From JBBRHF01 sp038223055 (lineage in GTDB: Bacteria; Actinomycetota; Actinomycetes; JACCUZ01): DNA of 31,101 bases. The notes beneath the pieces were generated by a model. The model was not told the origin of the DNA, did no database searches, and saw only the letters and a list, made by a program, of their open reading frames with translations. The translations under genes and the position numbers were made by a program. The DNA lies in the NCBI GenBank assembly GCA_038223055.1, contig JBBRHF010000024.1, forward strand, positions 1 to 31,101. Direction: 5' to 3'. Below, piece after piece: positions 29,216 to 31,101 of the stretch. Within the stretch, counting starts at the first letter, position 1; every line of letters begins with the position of its first letter.

Positions 29216-31101
29216 ATGAGCCCGTCCCACCATCCTGCCTCCGCCCCCGCGCCCGCGTCCGCGCCAGCTTCCACGCCCGCGCCCGCGCCCGCCGTCCCGC
29301 CGCGCGTCGCGCTCCTCCTCAAACTCGACACGCTCGGCGACTTCGTCCTTTTCGCCCCCGCCCTTCGCGAGCTCCGCGCCGCCTGGCCCGGCACCCGCCT
29401 CTGCGCTCTCCTCCGCCCGGCTTACCTCGATCTCGCCGCCATCCTCGCTCCCGGCGTCGAATTCCTCACCACCCCACTCGACCCTTTTTCGCAGGGCCCC
29501 GACGCCGACCCCGCCGAACTCGCCCGTCTCCGTAAGCTCGTTACGGACCTCGCCCCCGACCTCGTGGCCGCCGCGACCGGACGCCGCAACTGGCTCGAAG
29601 CCGCCCTCGCCGCCACCGCACCCACCGCCCGCCGTGTTGCGCTCGGCACCGAGGCCCACGATGAGCACTTCTCCACCCAGCTTCGCGTCGCCCTCGGCCT
29701 CGACGCCACCCAAATCTTCCCGGAGCAGGTCGCCGTCGCCGCCGACGAGCCCGACGCGCAGCGCAACCTCCGCCTCGCCGCCGCCCTGCGCCACCGCCCC
29801 TTCGCTCCCTCGTCCTCCGTCCCAACTGCGGTTCCCCTGCCTTCCGCCGCCGTCGCCGCCGCCCGCGACTTCCTCTCCGCCCACGCCCTCGCGCCCCAAC
29901 GCTACGTCGTCTGCGCCGCCGCCGGCTTCGCCAACGTCCGCCTGAAAACCTGGCCCGCCGAACGCTTCGCCGCCGCCCTGCGCCACCTTCACGCCCGCCA
30001 CGGTCTCCCCGCCCTCCTCGTCGGCCACGAATCCGAACGTGCCTACCTCGAGCCCCTCCTCGCCTCACTCGCTCCGCCACGTCGCTCACCTGCCTCACTT
30101 TCGTCCAGCCTCCTCGCTTCGCCCGCCGCTCCCACCTCTCCCCACTCGCCCGCAGCGCCCACCTCGTCCGCCGCTCCCCCGCCACCTCCCTCTGTTCTCT
30201 GGCTCGGCCGCGAAAACTCCCTCCCGACCCTCGCCGCCCTCCTCGCCGACTCCGCGCTCTTCCTCGGTAACGACACCGGCGCGATGCACCTCGCCGCCGC
30301 GCTGGACGTCCCCGTCGTCGCCATCTTTGGCGGCGGCACTTGGCCGCGCTTCACCCCCGCCGCCCGCCGCGGCATCGCGCTCGTGCAACCGCTCCCCTGC
30401 TTTGGTTGCGGCTGGGATTGCGCCTTCACCGCCTCCGCTCCGACTGCCGATCTTCCCCTGCCCCTCTCCCGCCCGGCCAGCACCGCGCCCTGTCTCTCCG
30501 GCCTCACCTCCGCCGATGCCATCGCTGCGCTCGACGCGGTCCTCGCCCATCCCGACGCGCCTTTCTCGATCCGGCACATCGAGCGCCTCCACGCCGACGC
30601 CTTCAACCTCGTCGGCGCCGCCTCCACGCGTTACCGCGCCCTCCGCGCCGAACACCTCGCCCGCCAGCACAAGCTCGAAGAACTCACCGCGCTCGACCGC
30701 GAAAAAGACGACGCCATCCTCGAAAAAGAGGACGCCATCCTCGAAAAAGAGTCCGAGATCGACGCGCTCAAGGCCGCCGCCAACACCAAAGACGCCGAGA
30801 TCGCCTCGCTTAAAAACGTCTGCGACGAACGCGAACGCCTGATTCTCCGGCAGGACGCCCACATCAAACATTTTCAACGCGCCGTCGCCGAACACGACGC
30901 CCGCCTCGCCGATCTCGACGCCCGCCTCGCCGCCGCCCACGACGACAAAGCCCAGTTCCAACACGCCCTCGCCCAGCTTCCGCCCGATACCGCCAAAGCC
31001 GCCGAGACGCTCGCCAACCAGTCCGTCCACATTCGCAACATCGAGGCCCTCGTGTTCCTCCGCGACCGCGAGATCGCCGCCCTCACGGCCACTCTCTCCG
31101 A
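29216..31101 (+). CDS. GT9 glycosyltransferase (heptosyltransferase-like) with coiled-coil extension, 3' end outside window
   Basis: This is a probable cytoplasmic enzyme adding a sugar to a lipopolysaccharide or other surface glycan. After an Ala/Pro-rich head (about 30 residues), RVALLLKLDTLGDFVLFAPALRELR starts the GT-B fold. GFANVRLKTWPAERFA and FLGNDTGAMHLAAALDVPVV (about residues 348-368) are the donor-site motifs of ADP-heptose transferases. A cysteine set CFGCGWDC (about 395-402) plus a later Cys fits a GT9 subgroup. From about residue 480 a long coiled coil begins (HKLEELTALDREKDDAILEK onward), containing a 21-bp tandem repeat (30710-30751, DAILEKE twice). An insertion of Pro/Ser/Ala repeats lies around residues 290-325. 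The 628 visible codons already exceed the usual 330-380, so a second domain may follow. ATG 29216 has no strong ribosome site. Confidence 0.85.
   Translation, partial: MSPSHHPASAPAPASAPASTPAPAPAVPPRVALLLKLDTLGDFVLFAPALRELRAAWPGTRLCALLRPAYLDLAAILAPGVEFLTTPLDPFSQGPDADPAELARLRKLVTDLAPDLVAAATGRRNWLEAALAATAPTARRVALGTEAHDEHFSTQLRVALGLDATQIFPEQVAVAADEPDAQRNLRLAAALRHRPFAPSSSVPTAVPLPSAAVAAARDFLSAHALAPQRYVVCAAAGFANVRLKTWPAERFAAALRHLHARHGLPALLVGHESERAYLEPLLASLAPPRRSPASLSSSLLASPAAPTSPHSPAAPTSSAAPPPPPSVLWLGRENSLPTLAALLADSALFLGNDTGAMHLAAALDVPVVAIFGGGTWPRFTPAARRGIALVQPLPCFGCGWDCAFTASAPTADLPLPLSRPASTAPCLSGLTSADAIAALDAVLAHPDAPFSIRHIERLHADAFNLVGAASTRYRALRAEHLARQHKLEELTALDREKDDAILEKEDAILEKESEIDALKAAANTKDAEIASLKNVCDERERLILRQDAHIKHFQRAVAEHDARLADLDARLAAAHDDKAQFQHALAQLPPDTAKAAETLANQSVHIRNIEALVFLRDREIAALTATLS

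Noticed and set aside
1..31101. CRISPR arrays, tRNA or rRNA genes
   Set aside because: No regularly spaced repeats with unique spacers and no cloverleaf or rRNA signature seen; tandem repeats found are short in-frame coding repeats.
27763..31101. Natural horizontal transfer island next to an IS element
   Set aside because: Possible, but both flanking genes are cut at one point without a mobile-element end there, which fits an assembly join better.

Overview
The window reads as two unrelated pieces of DNA joined near position 27,735-27,780. Positions 1 to about 27.7 kb look like the chromosome of a high-GC Actinomycetota. Codons end in G or C with GAG far more common than GAA and AAG far more common than AAA, GTG starts are frequent, and the gene types fit: ROK repressor, dodecin, MetX/MetY pair, RsbW-GAF sensor, PP2C phosphatase, IS200/IS605 element. 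I cannot name the genus from sequence alone. From about 27.78 kb to the end the DNA is also GC-rich, but the coding strand is strongly C-rich, Glu and Lys are often GAA and AAA, and the proteins (a surface-polysaccharide type beta-sandwich protein and a GT9 glycosyltransferase with a coiled-coil tail) look like Verrucomicrobiota, perhaps Opitutales. The join cuts an MFS transporter in half inside a 15-bp triple repeat, so a mis-assembled (chimeric) contig is more likely than real transfer.

Layout of the actinobacterial part. 1-5968 is a D-xylose-type uptake and catabolism locus: xylulokinase (minus, cut by the window edge), divergent from a lipoprotein sugar-binding protein, single-domain ABC ATPase, permease and ROK repressor (plus). 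The divergent promoter region holds three palindromes, and a 22-bp hairpin separates the binding-protein gene from the ATPase gene. 5889-10548 (minus) is a tightly overlapping three-gene operon: a response regulator fused to a thioredoxin-reductase-like flavoprotein that lacks the CxxC pair, a cyclic-nucleotide-domain histidine kinase, and a DHA2-type MFS exporter. It is divergent from a Lon protease, which converges on a small UBP-type zinc-finger protein. I regard this block as the most interesting intact system in the window.

13.4-16.7 kb is a patchwork: an SDR enzyme and a dodecin, followed by debris (a decayed GNAT/PAT acetyltransferase, a 3' SDR scrap lying antisense to the start of a secreted protein, and a small membrane-anchored protein interrupted by an amber codon inside a duplicated segment) and a tiny secreted peptide. 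16.7-19.2 kb (minus) is metY-metX for methionine synthesis by direct sulfhydrylation. Then come an NmrA-type NAD(P)-binding protein, a large HATPase plus triple-GAF sensor that ends before any phosphatase domain, and phosphoglucomutase. 24.56-25.44 kb has no confident gene. A PP2C phosphatase and an IS200/IS605 element with an intact tnpA and a gutted tnpB follow. The IS lies directly against the 5' end of the truncated MFS gene.

After the join, 27.78-29.09 kb holds the 3' part of a repetitive beta-rich protein. Next is a short spacer with two nearly identical 19-bp palindromes 53 bp apart, and then a GT9 glycosyltransferase running off the window end.
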